Positions 25,634 to 36,977 are shown, numbered from the stretch's first letter. The stretch: DNA of 64,000 bases from Companilactobacillus ginsenosidimutans (GCF_001050475.1 NZ_CP012034.1:2232001-2296000); one strand, 5' to 3'. Made by a program: numbers and translations. The notes: generated by a model from the sequence alone, not told the origin.

Positions 25634-27079
25634 ATGGAAAATACAGATGTAAACCGGTCGCTGAAGACTCGCCATTTGTCCATGATTGCGCTTGGTGGCT
25701 CAATCGGAACTGGACTTTTTGTTGCAAGTGGTTCGTCGATTTCAACAGCCGGACCAGGTGGTGCTTTAATTGCCTATGTTGCAATTGGTATCATGGTTTA
25801 CTTTTTAATGACCAGTTTGGGAGAGATGGCAACTTACATGCCTGTTACTGGTTCATTCGCAACATATGCAACAAAGTTTATTGATCCTGCGTTAGGTTTC
25901 GCATTAGGTTGGAACTATTGGTTCAACTGGGCGATTACCTTGGCTGTCGATTTATCAACGATTTCAATCGTTATTAAATATTGGTTCCCATCATGGGATT
26001 CCTGGAAGATCAGTTTAACTTTCTTAGTCGTATTATTTGTAATTAATATTGTTTCAGTCGGCTCGTTCGGTGAAACTGAGTATTGGCTAGCTTCCATCAA
26101 GGTTACTGCCGTTATTGTCTTCCTGATTGTCGGTATTCTAAGTATTTTAGGTATTCTAGGTAATCAACACTTTGTTGGTCTAACAAACTTTACCTATAAA
26201 AAAGCACCATTTGTAGGTGGGGTTCCCGCTATTCTAAGTGTATTCGTTGTTGCTGGGTTCTCCTTCCAAGGTACCGAGTTAATTGGTATCACAGCTGGTG
26301 AATCAGCAACTCCAGAAAAGAGTATTCCTAAGGCTATCAAACAAGTCTTTTGGAGAATTCTTTTGTTCTACATTTTATCAATTGCTGTTATTGGTGCATT
26401 GATCCCTTATACAAGTCCAAACTTGTTAGGATCAGGTGCTACTGACATCGCAATCAGTCCCTTCACGATTGTATTTAATAAAGTTGGTATTCCATTGGCT
26501 GCCGGAGTTATGAATGCGGTTATTTTAACCTCAGTTATTTCAGCTGCTAATTCCGGACTATATGCAGCTAGTCGTATGCTTTGGTCAATGAGTAAGCAAG
26601 AAATGGCTCCTAAGGCTTTCCAAAGAACTAATAACCGTGGTGTGCCATTGTTCTCATTGATTTTGACTGCTGTTGTTGGTGGAATTGCGTTATTCACAAG
26701 TTTGTATGGTAACCAATTTTATCAATTGTTAGTTGCTGCCAGTGGTTTAACTGGATTTATTGCCTGGCTGGGAATAGCTTTCTCACATTATCGTTTCAGA
26801 AAAGCTTATTTATTCCACGGCTACAGCCTTGATGATCTGAAATATAAAGCTAAGTGGTTCCCATTTGGGCCTATCTTAGCAATTGTCCTTGGTATCATCA
26901 TTATCATCGGACAAGATGTTCGTTCATTGGTCGACTTCAATGTGATCAAATTGCTTGTTAGTTACTCAGGCTTGATCTTGTTGTTCCTTTGCTGGATCTA
27001 CTACAAAGTTAGATACAAGACTAAGTTCCTAGACTTGAAAGATATTGACATTGAAGCTGCTAAGAAACATAAGTATTAA
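25634..27079 (+). CDS. lysP: Lysine permease, APC family
   Basis: Membrane permease of 481 residues with 12 hydrophobic helices. The N-terminal SLKTRHLSMIALGGSIGTGL and the helix 6 region GFSFQGTELIGITAGE are typical of the LysP/AAT branch of amino acid permeases. The lysine riboswitch and terminator directly upstream identify lysine as the substrate and show that excess lysine shuts off expression. AGGGGAAAG precedes the ATG. Confidence 0.9.
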   Translation: MENTDVNRSLKTRHLSMIALGGSIGTGLFVASGSSISTAGPGGALIAYVAIGIMVYFLMTSLGEMATYMPVTGSFATYATKFIDPALGFALGWNYWFNWAITLAVDLSTISIVIKYWFPSWDSWKISLTFLVVLFVINIVSVGSFGETEYWLASIKVTAVIVFLIVGILSILGILGNQHFVGLTNFTYKKAPFVGGVPAILSVFVVAGFSFQGTELIGITAGESATPEKSIPKAIKQVFWRILLFYILSIAVIGALIPYTSPNLLGSGATDIAISPFTIVFNKVGIPLAAGVMNAVILTSVISAANSGLYAASRMLWSMSKQEMAPKAFQRTNNRGVPLFSLILTAVVGGIALFTSLYGNQFYQLLVAASGLTGFIAWLGIAFSHYRFRKAYLFHGYSLDDLKYKAKWFPFGPILAIVLGIIIIIGQDVRSLVDFNVIKLLVSYSGLILLFLCWIYYKVRYKTKFLDLKDIDIEAAKKHKY

Positions 27080-27149
27080 AATATTGAAAATTAGGTTCAT
27101 TTAATTTAAGATATAGGTAAATATAAAAGCTAATAAGTTACCTACTAAT

Positions 27150-27337
27150 GAATTTTTCAGAGAAGCGATGGTTGGTGAGAATCGTGAAAATTCTATTCCA
27201 GTATCTTGGCTGACGGGTAATTCCGTTCGGTTGGATTCGATAAAATCCCTCAAGAGCAGTGTGCAATTGTATGCTGAAACTGGGTGGTACCGCGAATGAC
27301 CGATTCGTCCCTTTTTAGGGATGTTTCGGTCTTTTTT
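27150..27337 (+). promoter_or_regulatory. T-box riboswitch of serS with terminator
   Basis: Stem I contains the conserved GATGGTTGGTGAGAATC. The T-box TGGGTGGTACCGCG is at 27281-27294. A terminator (GACCGA...TCCC with GGGA...TTCGGTC and six T) ends at 27337. The TCC followed by A at about 27197 is my candidate serine specifier, but I could not fold the RNA. Uncharged tRNA-Ser would allow read-through into serS. Confidence 0.88.
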
Positions 27338-27363
27338 ATTGGCTTTTTATACCAGAGGCATAA

Positions 27364-27473
27364 GCAAGTGCGTTAAAAGCCTGAGCATAGCCTAGGTAGG
27401 GGAATTGCTGACGGAGTCAGTGATTTCACTACCGTAGCTAAGCGGAGGGCTTTGCACTTGTGTTGCCGTTTAC
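27364..27473 (+). repeat. Family II structured repeat, copy F, inside the serS leader
   Basis: Outer arms GCAAGTGC/GCACTTG and AAAGCC/GGCTTT. The core runs from TGAGCATAGC (27382) to AGCTAAGCGG (27445), 64 bases, the same length as in copy C. An inner CTGAC-GGA-GTCAG hairpin is present, and it ends GCCGTTTAC. It lies between the T-box terminator and the serS start, so it is transcribed with serS. Confidence 0.75.
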
Positions 27474-27498
27474 AACGTTTATAGAGAAGGAGAAAAAT

Positions 27499-28788
27499 AT
27501 GTTAGATATTAAGTTGATCAGAAAAGATCCTGATTGGGCTAAAACAAAATTAGCCGCTAGAGGAGTCAAAGCTGAACAAATCGACGAATTGTTGGGTTAT
27601 GACAAAGATCGTCGTGAGTTGCTAGTTCAAACAGAAACTCTTAAGGAAAAGAGAAACAAAGTTTCCCAAGAAATTTCTACTAAGAAACGTAACAAGGAAA
27701 ATGCTGATCAAGAAATTGCTGACATGAAACAAGTTGGTACTGACATCAAGGAACTTGATGCCAAGCTTGAAGAGACTGAAGGGAAGATGAATTACATCTT
27801 AGTTCGTCTACCTAACTGGCCTGATGATTCAGTTCCGGTTGGTCCTGATGAAAGTACTAACAAAGAAATCCGTAAGTGGGGAGATATTCCTACAGAAGGA
27901 TTCAAACCAAAGCACCACTGGGATATTGGTGAAGAATTAGGTATTCTTGACTTTGATCAAGCAACTAAGGTTGCTGGTAGTCGTTTCGTATATTACTTGG
28001 GTATGGGTGCCCGTCTTGAACGTGCTGTCTATAACTTTATGCTTGATGAACATCAAAAAGATGGTTACACCGAAGTTATTCCTCCATACTTGGTAAATAA
28101 CGAAGCTATGTTTGGAACAAGTCAATTCCCTAAGTTTACTGAAGATGTTTATACAGTAATGGTTGATGAAAACCCATTAACTTTGATTCCTACAGCTGAA
28201 GTTCCATTGACTAACTACTTTGCAGGTAAGATTCTTGATGAAAAGGACCTTCCTAAATACGTTACAGCTCTAACTCCTTGTTTCCGTTCAGAAGCTGGTA
28301 GTGCCGGCCGTGATACTCGTGGATTGATTCGTATGCACCAATTCAATAAGGTTGAAATGGTTAAAGTTACTAAGCCTGAGGATTCATTTGATGAATTGGA
28401 AAAATTAACAGCTAACGCAGAAAACATTTTGCAAAAGTTGAACTTGGCTTACCACGTTATCGTCTTATCAAGTGGGGATGCAAGTTTCTCATCAACTAAG
28501 ACTTATGACCTTGAAGTTTGGCTTCCAGGACAAGAGAAGTATCGTGAAGTTTCAAGTTGTTCAAACTGTCTAGATTTCCAAGCTCGTCGTGCTCACATTC
28601 GTTATCGCGATGAAAACGGTAAGACACAACTAGCTCACACTTTGAATGGATCAGGTTTAGCATGTGGTAGAATTGTTGCAGCTATTCTTGAAAACTATCA
28701 AAATGAAGATGGTTCAGTTACAATTCCTGACGTTCTTGTGCCATACATGGGTGGAGTAACAAAAATCACTAAAGAGAATGCCATCTAA
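27499..28788 (+). CDS. serS: Seryl-tRNA synthetase
   Basis: Charges tRNA-Ser with serine. 429 residues from ATG 27499 (GAGAAGGAG upstream). The N-terminal coiled-coil tRNA-binding arm (about 25-100) is rich in Lys/Glu. The class II core has motif 2 [20 protein letters not shown] and motif 3 [17 protein letters not shown]. It is controlled by the T-box upstream. A family II repeat separates that control element from the gene. Confidence 0.97.
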   Translation: MLDIKLIRKDPDWAKTKLAARGVKAEQIDELLGYDKDRRELLVQTETLKEKRNKVSQEISTKKRNKENADQEIADMKQVGTDIKELDAKLEETEGKMNYILVRLPNWPDDSVPVGPDESTNKEIRKWGDIPTEGFKPKHHWDIGEELGILDFDQATKVAGSRFVYYLGMGARLERAVYNFMLDEHQKDGYTEVIPPYLVNNEAMFGTSQFPKFTEDVYTVMVDENPLTLIPTAEVPLTNYFAGKILDEKDLPKYVTALTPCFRSEAGSAGRDTRGLIRMHQFNKVEMVKVTKPEDSFDELEKLTANAENILQKLNLAYHVIVLSSGDASFSSTKTYDLEVWLPGQEKYREVSSCSNCLDFQARRAHIRYRDENGKTQLAHTLNGSGLACGRIVAAILENYQNEDGSVTIPDVLVPYMGGVTKITKENAI

Positions 28789-28847
28789 CTTGAATTAATC
28801 AAATTAGATTGATAGAATTTAATAGTTCCGCTTGGAGCTATTAATAT

Positions 28848-28920
28848 GCCAGTTTAGCTCAGTTGGTAGAGCATCGGTATCGTAAACCGGCGGTCACAGG
28901 TTCAAATCCTGCAACTGGCA
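28848..28920 (+). tRNA. tRNA-Thr (anticodon CGT)
   Basis: 73 bases. Acceptor GCCAGTT/AACTGGC with discriminator A, D arm GCTCAGTTGGTAGAGC, anticodon loop ATCGTAA (CGT), T arm ACAGGTTCAAATCCTGC (with the usual TTCAAATC loop). CCA is not encoded. Confidence 0.95.
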
Positions 28921-28925
28921 GAGAA

Positions 28926-28955
28926 GAAGTCATATTCGTGTGGCTTTTTTATTTT
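28926..28955 (+). terminator. Terminator after tRNA-Thr
   Basis: AAGTCATA and TGTGGCTT pair with G-U help and are followed by TTTTTT. Confidence 0.65.
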
Positions 28956-28969
28956 GCCTAAATACCAAA

Positions 28970-29009
28970 AAATGAGCTCGCAACAAACCGGTTGGGGGAA
29001 CTCATTTTA
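28970..29009 (-). terminator. Terminator of the 58-residue peptide gene
   Basis: AATGAGTTC and GAGCTCATT stem, then TTTTTTGG when read on the minus strand. Confidence 0.6.
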
Positions 29010-29019
29010 GAAAATCCAT

Positions 29020-29196
29020 TTATTCTTCGGCTACTTTAAAGTGATGCAATCCATGATGGCGGTGATGACAGGTTTTGTGTTCTTGATGATTTATTTCAAT
29101 CTTGAACAGTTTTGTAAGAATACGAATTTGTAAAACAAATCCCAGAACTGTAGTAATCATTTGGAGAAGTAAAATCAATTCAAATTTTTTCTTCAT
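29020..29196 (-). CDS. Small membrane peptide with histidine-rich tail
   Basis: 58 residues, well supported as a gene by GAGGTGA eight bases before the ATG and by its own terminator. It starts MKKKFELILLLQMITTVLGF, a single membrane helix with a basic start. A short amphipathic segment follows, then a tail with eight His in about 18 residues (CHHRHHGLHHF). The tail could bind a metal such as Zn, Ni or Cu, or interact with a nucleotide, but that is inference. I do not recognise the family. Confidence 0.65.
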   Translation of the reverse strand: MKKKFELILLLQMITTVLGFVLQIRILTKLFKIEINHQEHKTCHHRHHGLHHFKVAEE

Positions 29197-29443
29197 ACCA
29201 GCTCACCTCATCTCTTTATTTACTTAATAGTAGTCTATTTCTGCTGAAAACGCTATCAAATATGACGTGTTTTATAGGAAAACTTCATATTTTTTATAAT
29301 TTTGTGCAAAAAAATAAGTTTGCCCGAGGAAAGCAAACTCATTTCATTGATGTGAATAATATCGATCGCTAATGAAATATCAGTAGAATGATAAGGCAGC
29401 GGATTTTGAAGAGCCATAGCTTGTCAAAAAGAGGGATTTTATT
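29197..29443. other. Intergenic stretch with one hairpin
   Basis: No gene recognised. A hairpin AGTTTGC/GCAAACT (29316-29337), followed by TTATTTTTTT on the minus strand, looks like a terminator for an unidentified minus-strand transcript. Confidence 0.4.
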
Positions 29444-29539
29444 ATGAAGTTCTGTTCGAATCAGCCCAATTCATCAAACAGAGCTTGTATTTTTTTAAGA
29501 TATATTATAGGAATGAGCTGGTACCAGATCAGCGATTGA
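29444..29539 (+). CDS. Possible 31-residue peptide
   Basis: A short frame, MKFCSNQPNSSNRACIFLRY and 11 more residues, with GAGGG eight bases before the ATG. A hairpin with six T (about 29559-29597) follows. It could equally be part of a small RNA. Length and composition give little support. Confidence 0.25.
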   Translation: MKFCSNQPNSSNRACIFLRYIIGMSWYQISD

Positions 29540-29558
29540 GGGGGGATATTATTCACCA

Positions 29559-29597
29559 AGTGGTAAAGAGGATGGATACCACGTAGGTTTTTTAGAT
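29559..29597 (+). terminator. Terminator-like hairpin upstream of nox
   Basis: ACC-AGTGGTA and TACCACGTAGGT stem with one interruption, then TTTTTT. Suggests a short plus-strand transcript ends here. Confidence 0.5.
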
Positions 29598-29716
29598 TAA
29601 ATAATAGGGGAGTCTTCAAATATCATTCCGTTTCCTTATCACAATTCATAGTATATGACCAAATTATGCAAAACTTTATTCAATTTAGATAAGAATATTT
29701 ATATACATATATTATA

Positions 29717-29732
29717 TGTGAAAATATTCCCA
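29717..29732 (+). promoter_or_regulatory. Possible Rex site upstream of nox
   Basis: TGTGAAAATATTCCCA keeps one good half of the Rex consensus (TTGTGA...TCACAA) and a weak second half. A Rex site would tie nox to the NADH/NAD+ ratio. Weak match. Confidence 0.3.
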
Positions 29733-29817
29733 AAATGTATTGCATTCTTTATAAAATGGGTATAATATTTCATATATATTAATAGTTAAAGTTATCACAA
29801 AGATTGGAAGGTATACT

Positions 29818-31173
29818 ATGAAAGTAAGTATTATTGGATGTACACACGCAGGAACATTTACAGCTATGAATATTTTGAAGCAACATCCTGATTGGGAAGT
29901 AGATGTTTTCGAACGTAATGATAATCTATCTTTCTTATCATGTGGAATCGCGCTCTGGGTAAGTGATAGAGTATCTGATCCAAACAAGATGTTTTACGCA
30001 AGCCCTGATGATTTAGCAAAAATGGGTGCCACAATGTATATGAAACATGATGTAACAAATATTGATTTTGATAATAAAAATGTTACAGCTAAGAACCTTG
30101 AAACCGGTGAAACTTTTTCACAAAGTTACGATAAATTAGTTCTTACAACAGGCTCTGCACCTATAGTACCTAACATCCCCGGAATTCATTCTGACCGTGT
30201 TGCCTTGTGTAAAAACTGGACTAATGCCAATGAATTAAGAGAAAATTCTGATAAAATCAAGAGTGCCATCGTTATTGGTGCCGGATATATCGGTGCTGAA
30301 TTGGCCGAAGGATACTCACATCTTGGCAAAGAAACTACTTTAATTGATGCTTTACCAGATGTTTTGTCAAAGAACTTTGATGTTAACATGTCAAAAGTTG
30401 CTGAGAAGGATTACCTCGACAACGGAGTTACACTTGGTCTCGGTGAAAAAGTTGAGTCATTTGAAGACAATGCTGATGGTACAGTTACCGTAAATACTGA
30501 CAAAAATTCATACACTGCTGACATTGCTGTCGCATGTATTGGATTCCGTCCTAACACTGATTTATACAAAGATGAATTTGAAACATTGCCAAATGGTGCT
30601 TTGATTGTTGACAAGTATATGCACACAAGCAAACCTGACGTCTTTTCTGCCGGTGATGCCGCATCTGTTTTCTACAATCCAACACAAGATAACCAATACA
30701 TTCCTTTAGCAACAAATGCCGTAAGACAAGGAATTTTAGTGGCAAAAAATATTGAAAAAGATACAATGAAATATATGGGAACACAATCAAGTTCTGCCGT
30801 TGAATTATTTGGTAGATCTTATGCATCAAGTGGTTTGACTGTCGGACACGCAAAGGTTCTTGGTAAAAATGTTGAATCTGTAACATTTGAAGACAACTAT
30901 CGTCCTGAATTTATGTTGACTACTACGCCTGTACTTATGAATTTGGTATGGGATCCTGAAACTAGAGAAATTATGGGTGGTGCTTTGACAAGTATGTACG
31001 ATATTGCTCAATCCGCTAACTTGATTTCTGTGGCTATTCAAAAGAAAATGACTATTGACGAGTTATCTATGGTTGACTTCTTGTTCCAACCTAATTTTGA
31101 TAAACCGGTTAATTATGTAAGTGCCTTGGCAGGGGCAGCTGTTGAGAAAGCTGATTCAAAAGAGTCGGTTTAG
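29818..31173 (+). CDS. nox: NADH oxidase, water-forming type
   Basis: FAD enzyme of 451 residues that oxidises NADH with O2, regenerating NAD+. The FAD motif is IIGCTHAGT (His10 conserved). The redox-active Cys42 lies in FLSCGIAL. The NADH motif is VIGAGYIGAELAE, and the second FAD motif is DVFSAGDAA. The GCTHAGT start and CGIALWV follow water-forming Nox of enterococci rather than NADH peroxidase. GGAAGG precedes the ATG. Confidence 0.92.
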   Translation: MKVSIIGCTHAGTFTAMNILKQHPDWEVDVFERNDNLSFLSCGIALWVSDRVSDPNKMFYASPDDLAKMGATMYMKHDVTNIDFDNKNVTAKNLETGETFSQSYDKLVLTTGSAPIVPNIPGIHSDRVALCKNWTNANELRENSDKIKSAIVIGAGYIGAELAEGYSHLGKETTLIDALPDVLSKNFDVNMSKVAEKDYLDNGVTLGLGEKVESFEDNADGTVTVNTDKNSYTADIAVACIGFRPNTDLYKDEFETLPNGALIVDKYMHTSKPDVFSAGDAASVFYNPTQDNQYIPLATNAVRQGILVAKNIEKDTMKYMGTQSSSAVELFGRSYASSGLTVGHAKVLGKNVESVTFEDNYRPEFMLTTTPVLMNLVWDPETREIMGGALTSMYDIAQSANLISVAIQKKMTIDELSMVDFLFQPNFDKPVNYVSALAGAAVEKADSKESV

Positions 31174-31206
31174 CTGTTGCCAGGATTTGGTCTCAACAGC
31201 AGCTTT

Positions 31207-31243
31207 AATGGGATTCGGTCGTAAAGATCGAGTCCTTTTTTTT
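31207..31243 (+). terminator. Terminator of nox
   Basis: GGATTCGGTC and GATCGAGTCC pair (two G-U), then eight T. Confidence 0.8.
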
Positions 31244-31268
31244 TGCGTGTGGTTAAAAGATTTGATAG

Positions 31269-31445
31269 TGGGAGGGTGCCGATTCCGGGAGAAAATCGAT
31301 TTTTGGGCTGGAACGCGGTGAATCGACTTGAAGCTAATTGCAAGGGGCGCAATCATCTCCAAGCTCGATTTTATTCTAAGTGTGCTTCGCGCACTAAGAA
31401 TAACCCCACCGCTGAGCCCAAATCGATTTTCTCCCGGAATCTGGG
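31269..31445 (+). repeat. Family I structured repeat, copy A2
   Basis: GTGCCGATTCCGGGAG start. Arms GAGAAAATCGATTTTTGGGCT and AGCCCAAATCGATTTTCTC pair closely. The TGGAACGC element and a TTATTCTAAGTG/GCACTAAGAATAA hairpin follow. The first internal hairpin differs from A1 but still pairs (CTTGAAG-type with CTCCAAG-type). Confidence 0.83.
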
Positions 31446-31591
31446 GTGGCGCTCTGTTTGTTTTTCGTGCGCTGGTTTCGATTTTTGTGGGCGTTCCGAT
31501 TGGTGCTGGCTTTTTTCGTCTGTTTAATACAACTTTTGCTGTGGTTTCCTGCGGTTTAAACCGACATTAAAATTAAAGGCAAAATCAAAAT

Positions 31592-31790
31592 CAAGTGCTT
31601 GCTTATTCTTCGAATGTCGCGGTTCAAGATCTGGATCAAGTTCAAGTTCAAGTTCAAGGTCAAGTTCAAGTTCAAGTTCAAGTGCTGTGCTTATTCTTCG
31701 AATGTCGCGGTTCAAGATCTGAATCTAGTTCAAAATCTAGTTCAAGATCAAGTGCGGGCTTATTCTTCGAATTACGCAGTTCAAGTTCTG
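31592..31790 (+). repeat. Nested tandem repeat with TTCAAG hexamers
   Basis: GCTTATTCTTCGAATGTCGC starts at 31600 and 31689, and a variant starts at 31758 (units of about 89 and 69 bases). Each is followed by TTCAAGATCT. The first unit then runs into an array of TTCAAG/TCAAGT hexamers (about 31631-31682). No long frame with a ribosome binding site uses it, so I treat it as non-coding. Confidence 0.8.
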
Positions 31791-31993
31791 GTGATGATTT
31801 TGATTTGTGTTTCGCAATTTATGTTCTTGGGTGTTGTTTTGAGTTCCAGAATCTGGGAATTTATTTGTTGTTTTCTTCTCTTAAAACGTTTTCATAATTG
31901 TGCAATGGACTTTAAATTTAAGTGTTGAAGTCTTTTGAGTTGGTTTGGTTTACAATAATATTACAATTATCAATTTTGGAGGATTAATATCCA

Positions 31994-34531
31994 ATGCGTA
32001 AACATCGGAGTTTATATTATCTTGGGGCTTTTGCTATTAACTTGGTTATTATTGCTGCTATTTTCTGGAGCGCTCATTTGGTGCCTTTTGGGGATAACAA
32101 CTTTTTGAGTAGTGATCTTGGTACTCAGTATCTTGATTTTTTGACGGAGCTTCGTCGTCAGCTGGTTAATAATAATCTTCATTTATATTTATTTAGTCAG
32201 TCGTTGGGAGATAATTTCTTTCCTATAATAAGTTATTATCTGCTTTCGCCTTTTAATCTTTTGTTGGTGCTTTTTAAGAGTAGTCAGATTCCGATTGCTG
32301 CTGATATTTTGATTATGTTGAAGATTTCGGCTATGGGTGTGACTATGGCTTTGTTTATCAGCAAATACTTCAAAAAGATTTCGCTATTTAATTATGTTTT
32401 TACTATTTCTTATAGTTTTTGCGGATTTGTTGCTTCTTATTTTTATGATCTGATGTGGCTTGATGCGTTGATTATGCTGCCATTGGTTGCTATTGGGATT
32501 ATTAAGATTATTGATGAAGGTAAGGTTTGGCCTTATTATTTTTCGTTGCTGTTTGCAATTATTTTCAATTATTATCTTGGTTACATGACTTGTTTCTTCG
32601 CTTTGGCTTTTTTCATTTATCTTGCTATGGAAAGAAATTTATTCCAAAAGGATAATCGCTGGATGGTTATTACTAAGTATGGTGTGAGTTCCTTACTTGC
32701 TGGTATGAGTTCCGCGGTTGTTTTGATGCCTACTTTTGCAGGGATGCTTAATACTGGGAAAAGTTCGTTTGACTTATCTAATTATTTACCATCATTGAGA
32801 TTCGGCTTTGAAGCTTTTACTCAACTGGGGGTTGGTGGAAATACTTTCCTTCAAAGGCTGCATCATGGTCCTTCAGTCTTCATGACTTCAACTGTTCTTA
32901 TTTTGCTATTGAGTTATTTCTTTAGTGCCAAGATTTCTCAAAAGGATAAGAATCACTCGGCTATTTTTATTGGAATCTTAGTTCTTAGCATGATGGTCAC
33001 TACTTTCAACACTATTTGGCACATGTTTCAAAATCCGGCTGGATTTCCATTTAGAAATAGTTTCATTTTCACTTTTGTTTGTATTTTTATTGCCTATAAA
33101 GCTTTCGATGGTGGTGTATTCAAGGAACGGATGGCTCTAATTAGAGCTACGTCTACCGCTGGGATTTTGATTTGTATTGGTTATACAACTCTTTGGTTGA
33201 TTCCTAAATTGATTGAGAAGATGAACTTTGAAACTCCTGATAATACTACTAATGGTTATTATTTCTGGATTTCAATTTTCTTCATTCTACTTTCAGGATT
33301 GTTGCTTTACCTCTATGGGAAAAATAGTCGATACTCAATTCTGATTTTAATTGTGGTCGCTTTAGAAGTTGGTGCTAACTTTAATTCAGTTATAGCTACG
33401 GCTGATTTTGGTAGTCAACGTGCTTATAGCCACGCTTATAATGCTGAAAGTGAAGCTCTCACCAATGCTAAAAATTTGAGTGCTCCTGGACATCGAATGG
33501 TTGTTTCAAAGTCTGGTATTAATAAAGCCTTTCCTGAACAATACAACAACTATAATGATCCAATGCTGTTTGATATTAATGGATTGAGTTTGTACAGTTC
33601 GACTTTGAATCAGCAAACTTTGATGACTTTAAATAATTTAGGTTATTTCAGTAAGAATGTTCGTCGAATCAGTCATGCTGGTGGGACGGAACTGACTAAT
33701 GCGTTATTTGGAATTAATTACAATATTCGTCAAGAAAACAATAAGTATCATATTATCGATAATTATGATGCACCAACGATGGCCTTCATGGTTAGCCCTG
33801 ATGTTTATGACTTCCAAATGTTACCTATGAGAGCCTTGGATAATCAAGATAGATTATGGCAGGCTTTGACTGGTACTAATACGGAATTCATGCCGGCGGC
33901 ACAAATCAATTCAATGCAGAAAACTAGACATCATCAGAAGAAGACTTTTAACTACAAATTAACTACTACTGCCTCTGGTGTTTTGTATTTCTACGTTTCG
34001 CCAATGAATTATGATCAATCTACTATTTATGTGAATAGCAAGAAACTTAAAACTTCGCAAGTCATGATTGAGAATCAAGCGGTTATGGAGCTTGGTAAGT
34101 TTAATGAAGGTGAAAATGTTAATGTGAAAATCCGTACTAGAAGTCCTTTAAGTTTGAATCCTGAATATTTCCGGACTTTGAATGCAGAAACTTTCTTACA
34201 ATCTAAAAAAGTTTTCAAACAGAATTCTTTGAAAATTTCATCAGATTTGAAGCACGATACGATTGTTGGAAAAATAAATGTAAAAACTGCGAGTCCGTTA
34301 TTAGTCAGTGTGCCTTATGACAAGGGATGGCAAGCATTTGACAATGGTAAAGAAGTAAGAATTAATAAGGTCGTTGGTAATTTGATGGCTGTTGATTTGA
34401 AACAGGGTCATCACAAAATTCAACTTAAATATGTCGTTCCAGGATTGAAAATGGGATGGATAATCTCGGCAATCTCTGTCTTACTTTTTGTAATTTTCCA
34501 AATTTATGTAAAATTTCTTGAAAAAAATTAA
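31994..34531 (+). CDS. YfhO-family membrane glycosyltransferase
   Basis: 845 residues with about 13 hydrophobic helices in the first 480 residues (SSDLGTQYLDFLTELRRQL in the first loop, SYYLLSPFNLLLVLF, FYDLMWLDALIMLPLVAIGI), a large extracellular part, and a final helix. YfhO proteins of Firmicutes work with a GtrB/CsbB-type enzyme to add sugars to teichoic acids. A CsbB-like gene is at 52577. GGAGG is 11 bases upstream. The first kilobase is strongly G+T-rich, and this fades downstream. Confidence 0.88.
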   Translation: MRKHRSLYYLGAFAINLVIIAAIFWSAHLVPFGDNNFLSSDLGTQYLDFLTELRRQLVNNNLHLYLFSQSLGDNFFPIISYYLLSPFNLLLVLFKSSQIPIAADILIMLKISAMGVTMALFISKYFKKISLFNYVFTISYSFCGFVASYFYDLMWLDALIMLPLVAIGIIKIIDEGKVWPYYFSLLFAIIFNYYLGYMTCFFALAFFIYLAMERNLFQKDNRWMVITKYGVSSLLAGMSSAVVLMPTFAGMLNTGKSSFDLSNYLPSLRFGFEAFTQLGVGGNTFLQRLHHGPSVFMTSTVLILLLSYFFSAKISQKDKNHSAIFIGILVLSMMVTTFNTIWHMFQNPAGFPFRNSFIFTFVCIFIAYKAFDGGVFKERMALIRATSTAGILICIGYTTLWLIPKLIEKMNFETPDNTTNGYYFWISIFFILLSGLLLYLYGKNSRYSILILIVVALEVGANFNSVIATADFGSQRAYSHAYNAESEALTNAKNLSAPGHRMVVSKSGINKAFPEQYNNYNDPMLFDINGLSLYSSTLNQQTLMTLNNLGYFSKNVRRISHAGGTELTNALFGINYNIRQENNKYHIIDNYDAPTMAFMVSPDVYDFQMLPMRALDNQDRLWQALTGTNTEFMPAAQINSMQKTRHHQKKTFNYKLTTTASGVLYFYVSPMNYDQSTIYVNSKKLKTSQVMIENQAVMELGKFNEGENVNVKIRTRSPLSLNPEYFRTLNAETFLQSKKVFKQNSLKISSDLKHDTIVGKINVKTASPLLVSVPYDKGWQAFDNGKEVRINKVVGNLMAVDLKQGHHKIQLKYVVPGLKMGWIISAISVLLFVIFQIYVKFLEKN

Positions 34532-36242
<1,711 letters not shown>

Positions 36243-36257
36243 CAGGGGGATTAAATC

Positions 36258-36977
36258 ATGCATGATAGTTTAATGTTACAACTTGTTGGGGAGTTCATAG
36301 GTACTGCCGTACTTATTATCCTTGGTGATGGCGTTGTTGCCGCTGTTACTTTGAACAAGTCAAAAGCTAAAGGTGCCGGCTGGGTCGCAATTGCCCTTGG
36401 CTGGGGTCTTGCAATCACAATTGCGGTATACTGTGCCGCATTCTTAAGTCCAGCTCACTTGAATCCTGCCGTATCACTCGGTATGGCCATTGCTGGTAAA
36501 TTTAGTTGGGCATATGTTATTCCTTATAGTATTGCTCAAATTCTTGGTGGTGTCCTTGGTGGTATCATCGTATGGGCATTCTACTATGACCAATTTAAAG
36601 AGACAGATGATTCAGATGCAATCTTGACTATTTTCGCAACTGCACCTGCTATCAGAAGATATGGAATGAACTTCCTATCAGAATTTATTGGTACATGTGT
36701 ACTTATGTTTGCTTTACTTGCATTTACAAGAGGTAACTTTACAGAAGGTCTAAATCCAATCGCTGTTGGTTTATTGATCACATCAATCGGTTTCTCACTT
36801 GGTGGGACAACAGGTTATGCTATCAACCCAGCCAGAGATCTTGGACCAAGAATTGCTCACGCTATTATGCCAGTTCCAAACAAAGGAACATCAGATTGGG
36901 CATATAGTTGGGTTCCTATTCTTGGACCTATGCTAGGTGGAGCACTTGGTGCTGCATTATTCGTTTTGATTCCTTAA
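36258..36977 (+). CDS. glpF: Glycerol facilitator (aquaglyceroporin)
   Basis: Channel of 239 residues with six helices and two half-helices carrying the NPA motifs: HLNPAVSLG (Asn68) and AINPARDLGPR. The Asp after the second NPA-R is typical of glycerol-conducting members. It passes glycerol to the kinases encoded on both sides. AGGGGG precedes the start, 15 bases after glpK. Confidence 0.93.
   Translation: MHDSLMLQLVGEFIGTAVLIILGDGVVAAVTLNKSKAKGAGWVAIALGWGLAITIAVYCAAFLSPAHLNPAVSLGMAIAGKFSWAYVIPYSIAQILGGVLGGIIVWAFYYDQFKETDDSDAILTIFATAPAIRRYGMNFLSEFIGTCVLMFALLAFTRGNFTEGLNPIAVGLLITSIGFSLGGTTGYAINPARDLGPRIAHAIMPVPNKGTSDWAYSWVPILGPMLGGALGAALFVLIP

Noticed and set aside
31524-31928. Leu-Glu or Phe-Lys repeat proteins over the TTCAAG array
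   Set aside because: Frames come from a hexamer repeat with no stop codons; no ribosome binding site, no signal peptide, and three frames are equally open.
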